From contig JBDSJC010000062.1 of assembly GCA_039917655.1 (NCBI GenBank), forward strand, positions 1 through 8,123: 8,123 nt of DNA, read 5' to 3'. The notes under the pieces are model-generated. The model was given only the letters and a program-made list of their open reading frames with translations. It had not been told where the DNA came from and made no database searches. Shown piece by piece: positions 1-5,303 of the stretch (positions are counted from its first letter, which is position 1; every line of letters starts with the position of its first letter). Position numbers and translations under genes: made by a program. This DNA is from PNKC01 sp039917655. Lineage in GTDB: Bacteria; Chloroflexota; Dehalococcoidia; Tepidiformales; Tepidiformaceae.

Positions 1-515
1 ACGGTTTCGAAGTTGTCGCCGTATCGCAAGATGGCGTCCCAGAAAAGTCCGCTAAGCATGAAGGTGACGATGTCCTCCAGTTGGCCCGCGGCTTCGCCGT
101 AGTATTGGCGAAAGAACGGTCCAATCATCTGGCGGTAGGTGAGGTCGATATCGCGGCGAAACTTAACGGCGGTGGGGGCGCCGCTTATCTGGGCACGGAA
201 CGAAACGCGCACGAGGTCACTCTTTGCCGCGTAGCTCGTGAAAAAGTTGATCAGCGTGGTGATGGCGGTTTCGAGGTCGGTCGAGGCCGGGAGCGGAGAT
301 TCGATCAGAGGTTCGACGAGCAAGGCATCATGAAGGACGCGCTTGGTGGGGAAATAGTAGTAGACGGCGGGGTCAGTGAGCCGTGAGCCGTTCGCGATCA
401 TGCGGATCGTGGTGCCCCGGTAGCCATGCCGCGCAAACAGTTCGCACGCGACGGCGAGGATGCGCTCGCGTGTTTCGATCCGGCCTTCACGAAAGGCGTG
501 AGCGTGTCTGGCCAT
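1..515 (-). CDS. TetR/AcrR-family transcriptional regulator (C-terminus cut by window edge)
   Basis: DNA-binding repressor of the TetR type. The minus strand is open from the ATG at 515 to the left edge, giving 171 residues without a stop. The N-terminal helix-turn-helix lies at about residues 16-62: a helix starting TRERILAVACELFARHGY, then IRMIANGSRLTDPAVYYYF with the family-typical YYYFPTK (52-58) at the end of the recognition helix. Residues from about 70 on form the helical ligand-binding domain, which is not conserved enough to name a ligand. TetR proteins are usually near 200 residues, so perhaps 20-40 are missing. There is no clear Shine-Dalgarno sequence. A TATACT box ends six bases before the ATG, which suggests a leaderless transcript. 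An 11-bp inverted repeat overlaps the start codon and points to autorepression. The controlled genes are unknown and may lie to the left; fmdB ends 69 bases upstream on the same strand. Confidence 0.92.
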   Translation of the reverse strand, partial: MARHAHAFREGRIETRERILAVACELFARHGYRGTTIRMIANGSRLTDPAVYYYFPTKRVLHDALLVEPLIESPLPASTDLETAITTLINFFTSYAAKSDLVRVSFRAQISGAPTAVKFRRDIDLTYRQMIGPFFRQYYGEAAGQLEDIVTFMLSGLFWDAILRYGDNFET

Positions 516-544
516 CGCCGGAGTATAGAGAGCATGGCCAGACA
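505..544. promoter_or_regulatory. Inverted repeat over the TetR start codon, probable autoregulatory operator
   Basis: TGTCTGGCCAT at 505-515 and ATGGCCAGACA at 534-544 are perfect reverse complements, 11 bp each with 18 bases between them. The left arm is the first 11 bases of the tetR coding sequence. The right arm lies just upstream of the predicted -10 box, in the -10/-35 spacer. A dimeric repressor, or a pair of dimers, bound here would block its own promoter, as is common for TetR proteins. The arms are 29 bp apart centre to centre, wider than one classical TetR operator. Each arm holds the self-complementary core TGGCCA, so two separate sites are possible. A start-codon-occluding RNA hairpin is an alternative only if transcription begins upstream of 544. 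Confidence 0.5.
522..527 (-). promoter_or_regulatory. -10 box TATACT of the tetR gene, probably leaderless
   Basis: On the minus strand TATACT is followed by six bases (CCGGCG) and the ATG at 515. The match to TATAAT is five of six. The expected transcription start falls on or next to the start codon, so the mRNA would have no 5' leader, which agrees with the absence of a ribosome binding site. No convincing -35 hexamer is seen 16-18 bases upstream. Confidence 0.5.
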
Positions 545-584
545 GCGATAGACGCGGGAGCGCGCGAATCCGGCGCACACCCCT

Positions 585-962
585 TTAGGAAGCGGCGGAG
601 TTTGACTTCGATTCGCTCTTTGATTCGGGCTTTGCCGGGGCGGCCGCTCTTTCCGGCTTGGAGTCTGATTTCGTCTCCGCTTTCGATTCGGGCTGGGCAC
701 TCGAGTCACTGCTCGCACCTGCGTCGGCACCGGAGTTGGAGGACGAAGAATCAGTGGCCGCTGTGCTCTTGCTCTTGCTCGTGCTCTTGCTGTCCGTTAC
801 ATAAAAACCGCTGCCCTTAAAGAACACCTTCGGGGCGTGGAGGACGCGCTTTGCGATTCCCTTGCCGCAGTTTTCACAGGGATGCGTGGTTTCCGCATTA
901 AAGCCCTCTCGCAGGTCATACGACGTTTTGCATTTTGGGCAGTGGTATTCGTAAGTGGGCAA
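585..962 (-). CDS. FmdB-family zinc-ribbon protein with Ser/Lys/Glu-rich tail
   Basis: Small FmdB-type (CxxC_CxxC_SSSS) putative regulatory protein of 125 residues. The N-terminus MPTYEYHCPKCK and the four zinc ligands C8, C11, C29 and C32 are diagnostic, followed by the family-typical RVLHAPKVFFKGSGFY (39-54). From about residue 57 the chain is low-complexity Ser/Lys/Ala/Glu, probably disordered, and partly encoded by a hexanucleotide repeat. The start is TTG at 962: it gives the conserved family N-terminus and has a GAGGA ribosome binding site five bases upstream. The molecular role of the family is not established; the name comes from a protein linked to formamidase and amidase expression. 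The upstream gap carries a CIRCE operator and a TTGACA box, so heat-shock (HrcA) control is inferred. It is probably transcribed alone, since the upstream lipoprotein gene is 151 bases away. Confidence 0.95.
   Translation of the reverse strand: MPTYEYHCPKCKTSYDLREGFNAETTHPCENCGKGIAKRVLHAPKVFFKGSGFYVTDSKSTSKSKSTAATDSSSSNSGADAGASSDSSAQPESKAETKSDSKPERAAAPAKPESKSESKSNSAAS
765..791. repeat. Hexanucleotide tandem repeat (GCTCTT) in the fmdB tail
   Basis: Four consecutive six-base units GCTCTT, GCTCTT, GCTCGT, GCTCTT plus a partial GCT. They are read on the minus strand as alternating Ser and Lys/Thr codons. The period is a multiple of three, so slippage would change the tail length without breaking the frame. 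Confidence 0.75.
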
Positions 963-1002
963 TTGCTTCCTCGGGCCAGGCGGGGTGCGCCAGCTTGAAC
1001 CG

Positions 1003-1032
1003 ATCTTGTCTGGCTTAGCACTCAGGTGTCAA
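1003..1032 (-). promoter_or_regulatory. Probable promoter of fmdB (TTGACA / CAAGAT)
   Basis: A perfect -35 hexamer TTGACA reads on the minus strand from 1032 to 1027. Eighteen bases further is CAAGAT (1008-1003), a weak -10 with three of six matches. Transcription would start near 996, giving a leader of about 34 bases that ends in the GAGGA ribosome binding site of fmdB. The -35 box sits inside the spacer of the CIRCE element, so operator binding would exclude RNA polymerase. The -10 assignment is the weak part. Confidence 0.5.
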
Positions 1033-1041
1033 GAGTGCCAA
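1015..1041. promoter_or_regulatory. CIRCE element (HrcA operator) upstream of fmdB
   Basis: TTAGCACTC at 1015-1023, nine bases, then GAGTGCCAA at 1033-1041. The established CIRCE consensus is TTAGCACTC-N9-GAGTGCTAA. Seventeen of the 18 fixed bases and the nine-base spacer agree; the one difference is C for T at 1039. CIRCE is bound by HrcA, the repressor of groESL and dnaK operons in many bacteria. Here no chaperone gene is nearby. The only gene placed to be controlled is fmdB, starting at 962 on the minus strand; nothing on the plus strand begins before the tRNA at 1752. An HrcA gene is not in the window. Confidence 0.85.
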
Positions 1042-1113
1042 CAGAGGTCGGCGCCCACCGCTGCGATTCGCTCGAGTCTTGACCGCTCGCCAACGCTGCG
1101 TTTCTAGGGCTGC

Positions 1114-1665
1114 TCACCGCTCGATCGTCAGGGAGGAGGCAGCCGGTGGGGAAGCAGGCTGGCCGGGCGCAACGAACGACCAGGTGAGTATCCAGGGCCC
1201 GGGCGGAACCGCCTGCGGGAGGAAGAAACGCATTTCGAAGCGGGCCCCCCCACCCGGCGGGAGGTCGCGTGCGCGTCCGCAGTTCAACTGTTGGTGGGTG
1301 CCGGCCACATTGCGCGGCTCCGGCGGCGAGGTTTGAAGGATCGCCAGGAAGACCGGACAGTTGGCTAACCACCGATACGTGGTGTCTGCGTTGTTGCGAA
1401 GAGTGACTTCATAGCGCAGCTCGTCGCCAGGACGTGCGTTGGTGGGCGCGGTAAGCGTGGCAGTCAGCGGGGGGATCGCTGGCTGCGGGCTCGTGGCAAG
1501 CGGGGCTGGAATGTCCGCCCAGGGCACGATCTCGCCCGCCGCAAGCGTGGGGGCCGGCGACCGGGCCGGCGTGACGCGGACCGAACCTTCTTCACGGCCC
1601 GCGCAGCCGCTGGTCAGGAGGATCCCGGCGATCGAAACCAGGGCCAGTGCGGAGAGTGCGCGCAT
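1114..1665 (-). CDS. Putative lipoprotein with Pro/Ala linker and beta-sandwich-like domain
   Basis: Predicted exported lipoprotein of 183 residues, function unknown. The N-terminus has a basic residue, a hydrophobic stretch ALVSIAGILL and a lipobox-like TSGC, so C21 is the likely lipidated residue (T at -3 is less usual). Residues 22-66 are Pro/Ala-rich and probably a flexible linker. Residues 67-183 alternate short hydrophobic strands and turns (RPGDELRYEVTLRNN, ARFEMRFFLP, PPGPWILTWSF), which suggests an Ig-like or intracellular proteinase inhibitor (BsuPI)-like fold. C103 and C129 could form a disulfide. The start at 1665 was chosen over the in-frame ATG at 1731 because it places the signal peptide at the N-terminus. 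There is no good ribosome binding site; a G-rich run lies about 15 bases upstream. The gene stands alone, head-to-head with the tRNA-Ser gene. Confidence 0.8.
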   Translation of the reverse strand: MRALSALALVSIAGILLTSGCAGREEGSVRVTPARSPAPTLAAGEIVPWADIPAPLATSPQPAIPPLTATLTAPTNARPGDELRYEVTLRNNADTTYRWLANCPVFLAILQTSPPEPRNVAGTHQQLNCGRARDLPPGGGARFEMRFFLPQAVPPGPWILTWSFVAPGQPASPPAASSLTIER

Positions 1666-1751
1666 CTTGGGCAGTCTCGCACCCCCAGCGGCGGCGTAGA
1701 AGCGCGAGGCAGGCTTGTCTTGACCGGGCACTGGGCGTGAGAATCGGCAGT

Positions 1752-1839
1752 GGAGAGGTGGCAGAGTGGTTTAATGCAGCTGTCTTGAAAACAGCCGTGG
1801 CGCAAGTCACCGGGAGTTCGAATCTCCCCCTCTCCGCCA
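1752..1839 (+). tRNA. tRNA-Ser (anticodon UGA)
   Basis: An 88-base class II tRNA with encoded CCA. Acceptor stem GGAGAGG (1752-1758) pairs with CCTCTCC (1829-1835), discriminator G at 1836, CCA at 1837-1839. The anticodon stem is GCTGT/ACAGC (1779-1783 and 1791-1795) with loop CTTGAAA, so the anticodon is TGA at 1786-1788 and reads UCA and related Ser codons. The long variable arm GTGGC-GCAA-GTCAC is typical of serine tRNAs. The T arm is GGGAG-TTCGAAT-CTCCC. A TTGACC at 1720-1725 could be the -35 box, but the best -10-like GAGAAT (1739-1744) is too close at 14 bases or fewer, so no promoter is called. Confidence 0.98.
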
Positions 1840-1865
1840 ATGCCACCTGACTGGTTCGCGCCTCG

Positions 1866-2024
1866 CTACTCGGCGTATCTCGGGCTTTCAAGGTACGGGT
1901 TGGAGGCGGCGCGACTGAGGAAGTACCGGCGCCAGCGGATATGCTCTGCGAGTTCGCCGAGTTTGACGGCGTGGCCTTTGCCGGGGTTCGTTGGTTCTTT
2001 GCTGCGCGTGGCTGGCGTGTCCAT
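1866..2024 (-). CDS. Small hypothetical protein (52 aa)
   Basis: Probable short gene that I do not recognise. The ATG at 2024 has a good ribosome binding site, AAGGA seven bases upstream. An in-frame ATG at 2057 has none and is less likely. The reading frame uses mostly G or C at third codon positions, like the real genes around it. The product is basic in its first half (RSKEPTNPGKGHAVKLGE) and has an amphipathic-looking segment ELAEHIRWRRYFLSRAA, with no signal peptide or membrane segment. It ends 26 bases from the 3' end of tRNA-Ser, tail-to-tail, and is divergent from sucC. If it is not a gene, the 336 bases between the tRNA and sucC hold nothing else that I can identify. Confidence 0.55.
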   Translation of the reverse strand: MDTPATRSKEPTNPGKGHAVKLGELAEHIRWRRYFLSRAASNPYLESPRYAE

Positions 2025-2175
2025 TCGGGCGTCCTTCGTGTGAGATGGACCGATCATCGCGGATAGATGTCGCTGCCGATATGACGCGTATCACACTCCG
2101 CCGAGGGTTCCGGACGCTACCCGCTACCGGTGGCGCACTGTACGCTCCGCGAGCAATTTTCCTTCGGAGACTGAG

Positions 2176-3435
2176 ATGAAGCTTCACGAATACCAGGCCA
2201 AGGAACTCTTCGCGAAGTACGGCGTGACCGTGCCGCGGGGACGGGTGGCATCGACGCCAGCGGAGGCGCGGGCGATCGCCGAGCAGCTTGGCGGAAAGGT
2301 TGTCGTGAAGGCGCAGATCCACGCCGGTGGCCGTGGCAAGGGCCGCCTCGTTGGTGCGTCCGAGACGGCGGCGATGTTCGAAAAGCTGACCAGCGATGCC
2401 GCGAACAATTCGGGCCAGGTGAAAGGCGACCGGGTCGGCGGCGTGCGACTGGCGAACAACGCTGCCGAGGCAGAGCAGGAAGCGGCAAAGATCCTCGGTA
2501 AGCACCTCGTTTCTATCCAGACGGGGCCCGAAGGCAAGCTCGTCAAGAACGTCCTGGTGGAAGAGCAGTCCGCGGTGGCGAAGGAGTTCTACCTCGCGAT
2601 CATCGTCGATGGCGCGCAGGGCTGCCCGCTGATCATGGCCTCCACGGAGGGCGGGCAGGAGATCGAAATCGTGGCGCACAACACGCCCGAGGCGATCATG
2701 CGCCTGCCAGTGAACCCCGCAGCCGGATTCCAGCCCTATATCGGGCGGGAGCTGGCCGCCAGGCTGGGACTGAAGGATGACCAGGCGGCGCAGTTCACGA
2801 AGCTCGCCGAGGGTCTCTACAACGCGGCTGTGAAGAGCGACACCAGTCTCGTGGAGGTGAATCCGCTGGTGGTTACCGAGGACGGCAAGGTGATCGCCCT
2901 GGACGGCAAGGTGACGATCGATGACAACGCGCTCTTCCGCCAGAGGGACCTGGAGGCGCTGCGCGACAAAGACGAGGAGGACCCGCTGGAAGTGCTGGCC
3001 CAGTCTCTTGGCGTGGCGAACTTCATCAAGCTCGATGGGAATATCGGCTGCGTGGTGAACGGGGCAGGGCTGGCGATGGCCACCATGGACACCATCAAGC
3101 TGGCCGGCGGCGAGCCCGCGAACTTCCTCGACATCGGCACCGTGAACGACCCGCAGCGGGTGGTCAGCGCGCTTCAGGTGATCCTTAAGGACCCGTCCGT
3201 GAAGGCGATCCTGGTCAATATTTTTGGCGGCATGGCGCGCGTGGACATCATCGCGCAGGGCGTTATCGATGCGCACAAGCAGTTGAAGATCGATGTTCCG
3301 GTCGTCATGCGCTTGGTCGGCACGAACCTCGCCGAGGGCGAGAAGCTGGTGAACGAGTCTGGACTGCCGGTAATCCGCGCGACCGGGCTCGCTGACGCCG
3401 CAGCGAAGGCCGTGGAGGCGGCGAACGCCGCGTAG
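2176..3435 (+). CDS. sucC: Succinyl-CoA synthetase (ADP-forming) beta subunit
   Basis: TCA-cycle enzyme subunit that joins succinate, CoA and ATP/GTP to succinyl-CoA, or runs in reverse, as a complex with the alpha subunit SucD in the cytoplasm. The N-terminus MKLHEYQAKELFAKYGV and the ATP-grasp motif AGGRGKG (about 51-57) are diagnostic, as are VEVNPLV and ALDGK (metal and nucleotide contacts). The C-terminal CoA-ligase domain carries IGCVVNGAGLAMATMD, GGEPANFLD and VNIFGG. At 419 residues it is about 30 longer than the usual 388; the extra residues fall just after GGRGKG (about 58-87). The usual GGGA after NFLD is replaced by GTVND. A CGGAGA ribosome binding site lies five bases before the ATG. 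sucD normally follows at once; here a DinB gene follows after 45 bases, so sucD must be elsewhere. An enzyme of altered specificity is possible but not shown. Confidence 0.96.
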   Translation: MKLHEYQAKELFAKYGVTVPRGRVASTPAEARAIAEQLGGKVVVKAQIHAGGRGKGRLVGASETAAMFEKLTSDAANNSGQVKGDRVGGVRLANNAAEAEQEAAKILGKHLVSIQTGPEGKLVKNVLVEEQSAVAKEFYLAIIVDGAQGCPLIMASTEGGQEIEIVAHNTPEAIMRLPVNPAAGFQPYIGRELAARLGLKDDQAAQFTKLAEGLYNAAVKSDTSLVEVNPLVVTEDGKVIALDGKVTIDDNALFRQRDLEALRDKDEEDPLEVLAQSLGVANFIKLDGNIGCVVNGAGLAMATMDTIKLAGGEPANFLDIGTVNDPQRVVSALQVILKDPSVKAILVNIFGGMARVDIIAQGVIDAHKQLKIDVPVVMRLVGTNLAEGEKLVNESGLPVIRATGLADAAAKAVEAANAA

Positions 3436-3467
3436 GCGCGAGCTATCCCCGGCCCAGCCGCAGCCGC

Positions 3468-3473
3468 TACGAT
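3468..3473 (+). promoter_or_regulatory. -10 box TACGAT of the DinB gene, probably leaderless
   Basis: TACGAT matches TATAAT at four of six positions and ends seven bases before the ATG at 3481, so transcription should start at or next to the start codon. No Shine-Dalgarno sequence is present. The gene could also be read through from sucC, 45 bases upstream. Confidence 0.4.
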
Positions 3474-3480
3474 TGCGGAC

Positions 3481-3960
3481 ATGACTCCCACTCACCAGGC
3501 CGCCCTCACCATCGCGCGCGAATCGTTCGGCATGTTCGCCGAGGCGCTCGCGGGACTTCCGAACGAGGCGCTTTCGTGGCGTCCGGAAGCCGAGAATACG
3601 AACTCGCTGGCGGTGTTGGCGGCCCATTCGGTGACCGCCACACGATTCTGGTTGGGCAGCGGCGCCGGAGAGTCGAAGGCGATAGACGACTATCGAAGGA
3701 ACGACCGGGCGCCCTCATTCGCTGTGGCCGGCGGAGCCGCCGCTGAATTCGCCGTGCAGTTCGAGATGATGCTGTCCGGCCTTTCGGCGGTTTTCGCCCC
3801 GGCCACCGAAGCACACCTCGCGGCAGAGGTGGCGCAGCCCGCCGACCCGAGCATGACGAGGAGCGGTGTGGAGTGTTTGATCCACGGCATCGGGCATCTG
3901 CGGGAACACGTTGGCCAGGCCCAGTTGATGCGCGACCTTTGGCTCGCCCGGCAGGCTTAG
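3481..3960 (+). CDS. DinB-family (DinB/YfiT-like) metal-binding protein
   Basis: Four-helix-bundle protein of the DinB superfamily, 159 residues, the usual family length. These proteins bind a divalent metal through three histidines. Several members are thiol-dependent transferases or are induced by DNA damage, but the substrate of this one cannot be told. Seen here: H49 in the second helix (LAVLAAHSVTATRFW) and a C-terminal H135-H139-H143 series (IHGIGHLREHVGQAQLMR), which matches the family HxxEHxGQ pattern. The N-terminal helix ends in the typical LPNEALSWRPEAENTNS. The gene follows sucC by 45 bases and shares no known pathway with it. Its stop overlaps the stop of the convergent gene at 3957 by four bases. 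Confidence 0.9.
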   Translation: MTPTHQAALTIARESFGMFAEALAGLPNEALSWRPEAENTNSLAVLAAHSVTATRFWLGSGAGESKAIDDYRRNDRAPSFAVAGGAAAEFAVQFEMMLSGLSAVFAPATEAHLAAEVAQPADPSMTRSGVECLIHGIGHLREHVGQAQLMRDLWLARQA

Positions 3961-4592
3961 TGGCGGCTGATCTGGCGCATGACGTCCGTGGCGGCACCGG
4001 CGGGCGCGGCAATTTCGACCACCCGCTCAGGCACGTCGTCGTATTCGAGCTGGAGCGCGCGACACATCGTGGCGTGCAGCCGATAGGTGCAGACGGCGAA
4101 GGTGAGTTCGAGGATTGCTTCGTCGGACAGAAATGATTTCAGCCGGTCGAACGTCGGTTCCTGCACGCGCCCGTCGGCCAACACGAGGTCATCGACGTAG
4201 GCGAGGATCGCGCGGTCCTGCGCGTCGAAGACCTCTGCGCCGCCCCACGAGGAGATTGCGGCCAGCTTGTCTTCGAGAATTCCGGCGGCGCGCGCGGCCT
4301 TGCTGTGTTGTGAAAAGACGAACTGGCTGCCGGCGGCGAAACCTGTCCGCGTGAGGGCCAGCTCGCGTTGGTACGGCGTGAGAGAGCGCTTTGGGCTGTT
4401 GAAGATCCCGAACTGGGCCACGGCCGAATTGAAGATATCAGGCACGAGTGCGAAGACGGTCCACCAGTTTCCAGGGGTGCCGGTGGCGGTGCCGGGAGAC
4501 GCCACGGGGTCGCGTTCGCCGAAGAGACGAGCGTACATCTGTGCCACTTCTGGAGTGGCTTCGGCGAGGGGTACCTGGCGGATTCGGGGCAT
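3957..4592 (-). CDS. Carboxymuconolactone decarboxylase/AhpD-like family protein
   Basis: Helical protein of the carboxymuconolactone decarboxylase fold (211 residues). The core runs from about residue 72 (LTPYQRELALTRTG) through QFVFSQHSKAARAAGI to the C-terminal repeat of the fold, AILELTFAVCTYRLHATMCRAL. E77 and H96 match the Glu and His of the AhpD proton-relay centre. The CxxC that makes AhpD a peroxidase partner is absent: S89 and V92 stand in those places. A disulfide-reductase or peroxidase role is therefore unlikely, and a decarboxylase or other hydrolytic role on an unknown substrate is more likely. The ATG at 4592 has a GGAG ribosome binding site six bases upstream and is preceded by a TTGACG/TATCAT promoter. 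It is divergent from the VOC gene at 4700. Confidence 0.9.
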   Translation of the reverse strand: MPRIRQVPLAEATPEVAQMYARLFGERDPVASPGTATGTPGNWWTVFALVPDIFNSAVAQFGIFNSPKRSLTPYQRELALTRTGFAAGSQFVFSQHSKAARAAGILEDKLAAISSWGGAEVFDAQDRAILAYVDDLVLADGRVQEPTFDRLKSFLSDEAILELTFAVCTYRLHATMCRALQLEYDDVPERVVEIAAPAGAATDVMRQISRH

Positions 4593-4620
4593 TCGGGGCT
4601 CCAGGGTGAGTTTGGCGCGG

Positions 4621-4647
4621 ATGATACACGAAGCAATTGCGCGTCAA
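4621..4647 (-). promoter_or_regulatory. Probable promoter of the carboxymuconolactone decarboxylase-like gene
   Basis: On the minus strand TTGACG (4647-4642) and TATCAT (4626-4621) each match the sigma70 consensus at five of six positions. The spacer is 15 bases, shorter than the preferred 17. The predicted start is near 4614, giving a leader of about 20 bases that contains the GGAG ribosome binding site. Confidence 0.45.
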
Positions 4648-4651
4648 GTGC

Positions 4652-4679
4652 TTGCGCTCAGGTGTAAGCTTGCTTTTAT
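4652..4679 (+). promoter_or_regulatory. Weak candidate promoter of the VOC gene
   Basis: TTGCGC (4652-4657) and TTTTAT (4674-4679) have a 16-base spacer, and the ATG is 20 bases further. Both hexamers are mediocre matches (four of six). The -35 region is back-to-back with that of the divergent gene, which leaves room for shared control of the two genes. Confidence 0.3.
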
Positions 4680-4699
4680 CCATTCCGGCGGGAGGCTCC

Positions 4700-5275
4700 A
4701 TGCGCCCCGAGAACAAAGAATTCGAGATTCGAGGGATCAACCACCTTGCTCTTGTCTGCAGGGATATGCAGCGGACGGTGGACTTCTACAGCGGCGTGCT
4801 GGGGATGCCGCTGATCAAAACGATCGAGCTGCCCGGCAATTACGGGCAGCACTTCTTCTTCGATATCGGGAACGGCGATTCGCTGGCCTTCTTCTGGTTC
4901 CCTCACGCGCCGGAGCGGGCGCCAGGCATCTCGTCCGCAGCCCATTGGCCGGGCGATGGGGAGATCGTCACCGCCCACGGCTCGATGAACCACGTGGCAT
5001 TCGACGTTTCGCCGGAGCGCTTCGACGAGTACGTGCAGAAGCTGCACGACAAGGGCATCCAGACGTCGAAGGTCTACAACCACGACGAAAGCCCGTCCCA
5101 GGCGAGCCGTGAGCTGCACCCCGGCGTGTTTGTGCAGTCGATCTACTTCATGGACCCGGATGGCATCTTGCTGGAGTTCGCGGCCTGGACACGAGTGTTC
5201 GACCAGTCCGATGTGAAGCACAAGCCAGCAACTGCCGCGGACGCCGCGAAGAGCATGGCAGCGGCGACCGCCTGA
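4700..5275 (+). CDS. VOC-superfamily (glyoxalase/extradiol dioxygenase-like) protein
   Basis: Metal-dependent protein of the vicinal oxygen chelate fold, 191 residues, with two beta-alpha-beta-beta-beta modules. Module one begins IRGINHLALVCRDMQRTVDFY and ends near residue 67. Module two begins MNHVAFDV and ends with the family motif YFMDPDGILLEF. The probable metal ligands are H15, H98 and E159, the two-His-one-Glu set of this family. The long loop between the modules (about 68-95) is rich in His, Pro and Gly. The last 25 residues are an Ala/Lys-rich tail. The start at 4700 has a GGGAGG ribosome binding site four bases away; an in-frame ATG at 4637 has none. The substrate is unknown; a ring-cleavage dioxygenase, a lyase or a detoxifying enzyme all fit. 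The adjacent carboxymuconolactone decarboxylase-like gene hints at aromatic breakdown, but weakly. Confidence 0.9.
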   Translation: MRPENKEFEIRGINHLALVCRDMQRTVDFYSGVLGMPLIKTIELPGNYGQHFFFDIGNGDSLAFFWFPHAPERAPGISSAAHWPGDGEIVTAHGSMNHVAFDVSPERFDEYVQKLHDKGIQTSKVYNHDESPSQASRELHPGVFVQSIYFMDPDGILLEFAAWTRVFDQSDVKHKPATAADAAKSMAAATA

Positions 5276-5303
5276 GGAGATCCCTTTGCCTGAGTGCTGG
5301 GGG

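Noticed and set aside
81..386. Plus-strand open frame of 101 codons at the left edge
   Set aside because: It is the reverse of the TetR gene, which has clear helix-turn-helix homology on the minus strand.
1666..1731. Longer start for the lipoprotein at ATG 1731
   Set aside because: It would put 22 polar residues in front of a clear signal peptide and has no ribosome binding site.
1592..1891. Minus-strand open frame reading through the tRNA gene, with the product stretch ERGRFELPVTCA
   Set aside because: This is the well-known artefact of translating the reverse strand of a tRNA-Ser gene.
2025..2175. Promoter of sucC
   Set aside because: TACGCT at 2141-2146 resembles a -10 box, but no -35 hexamer lies at the right distance and the match is poor.
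1888..3627. Long open frame (579 codons) on the minus strand opposite sucC
   Set aside because: It is antisense to an unmistakable sucC. The product is Arg/His/Leu-rich without recognisable motifs, as expected for a shadow frame in GC-rich DNA.
4148..4160. CGAAC-GTCG-GTTC, a perfect LexA-box-like dyad
   Set aside because: It lies in the middle of the decarboxylase-like coding region, far from any promoter, and such a short dyad is expected by chance.
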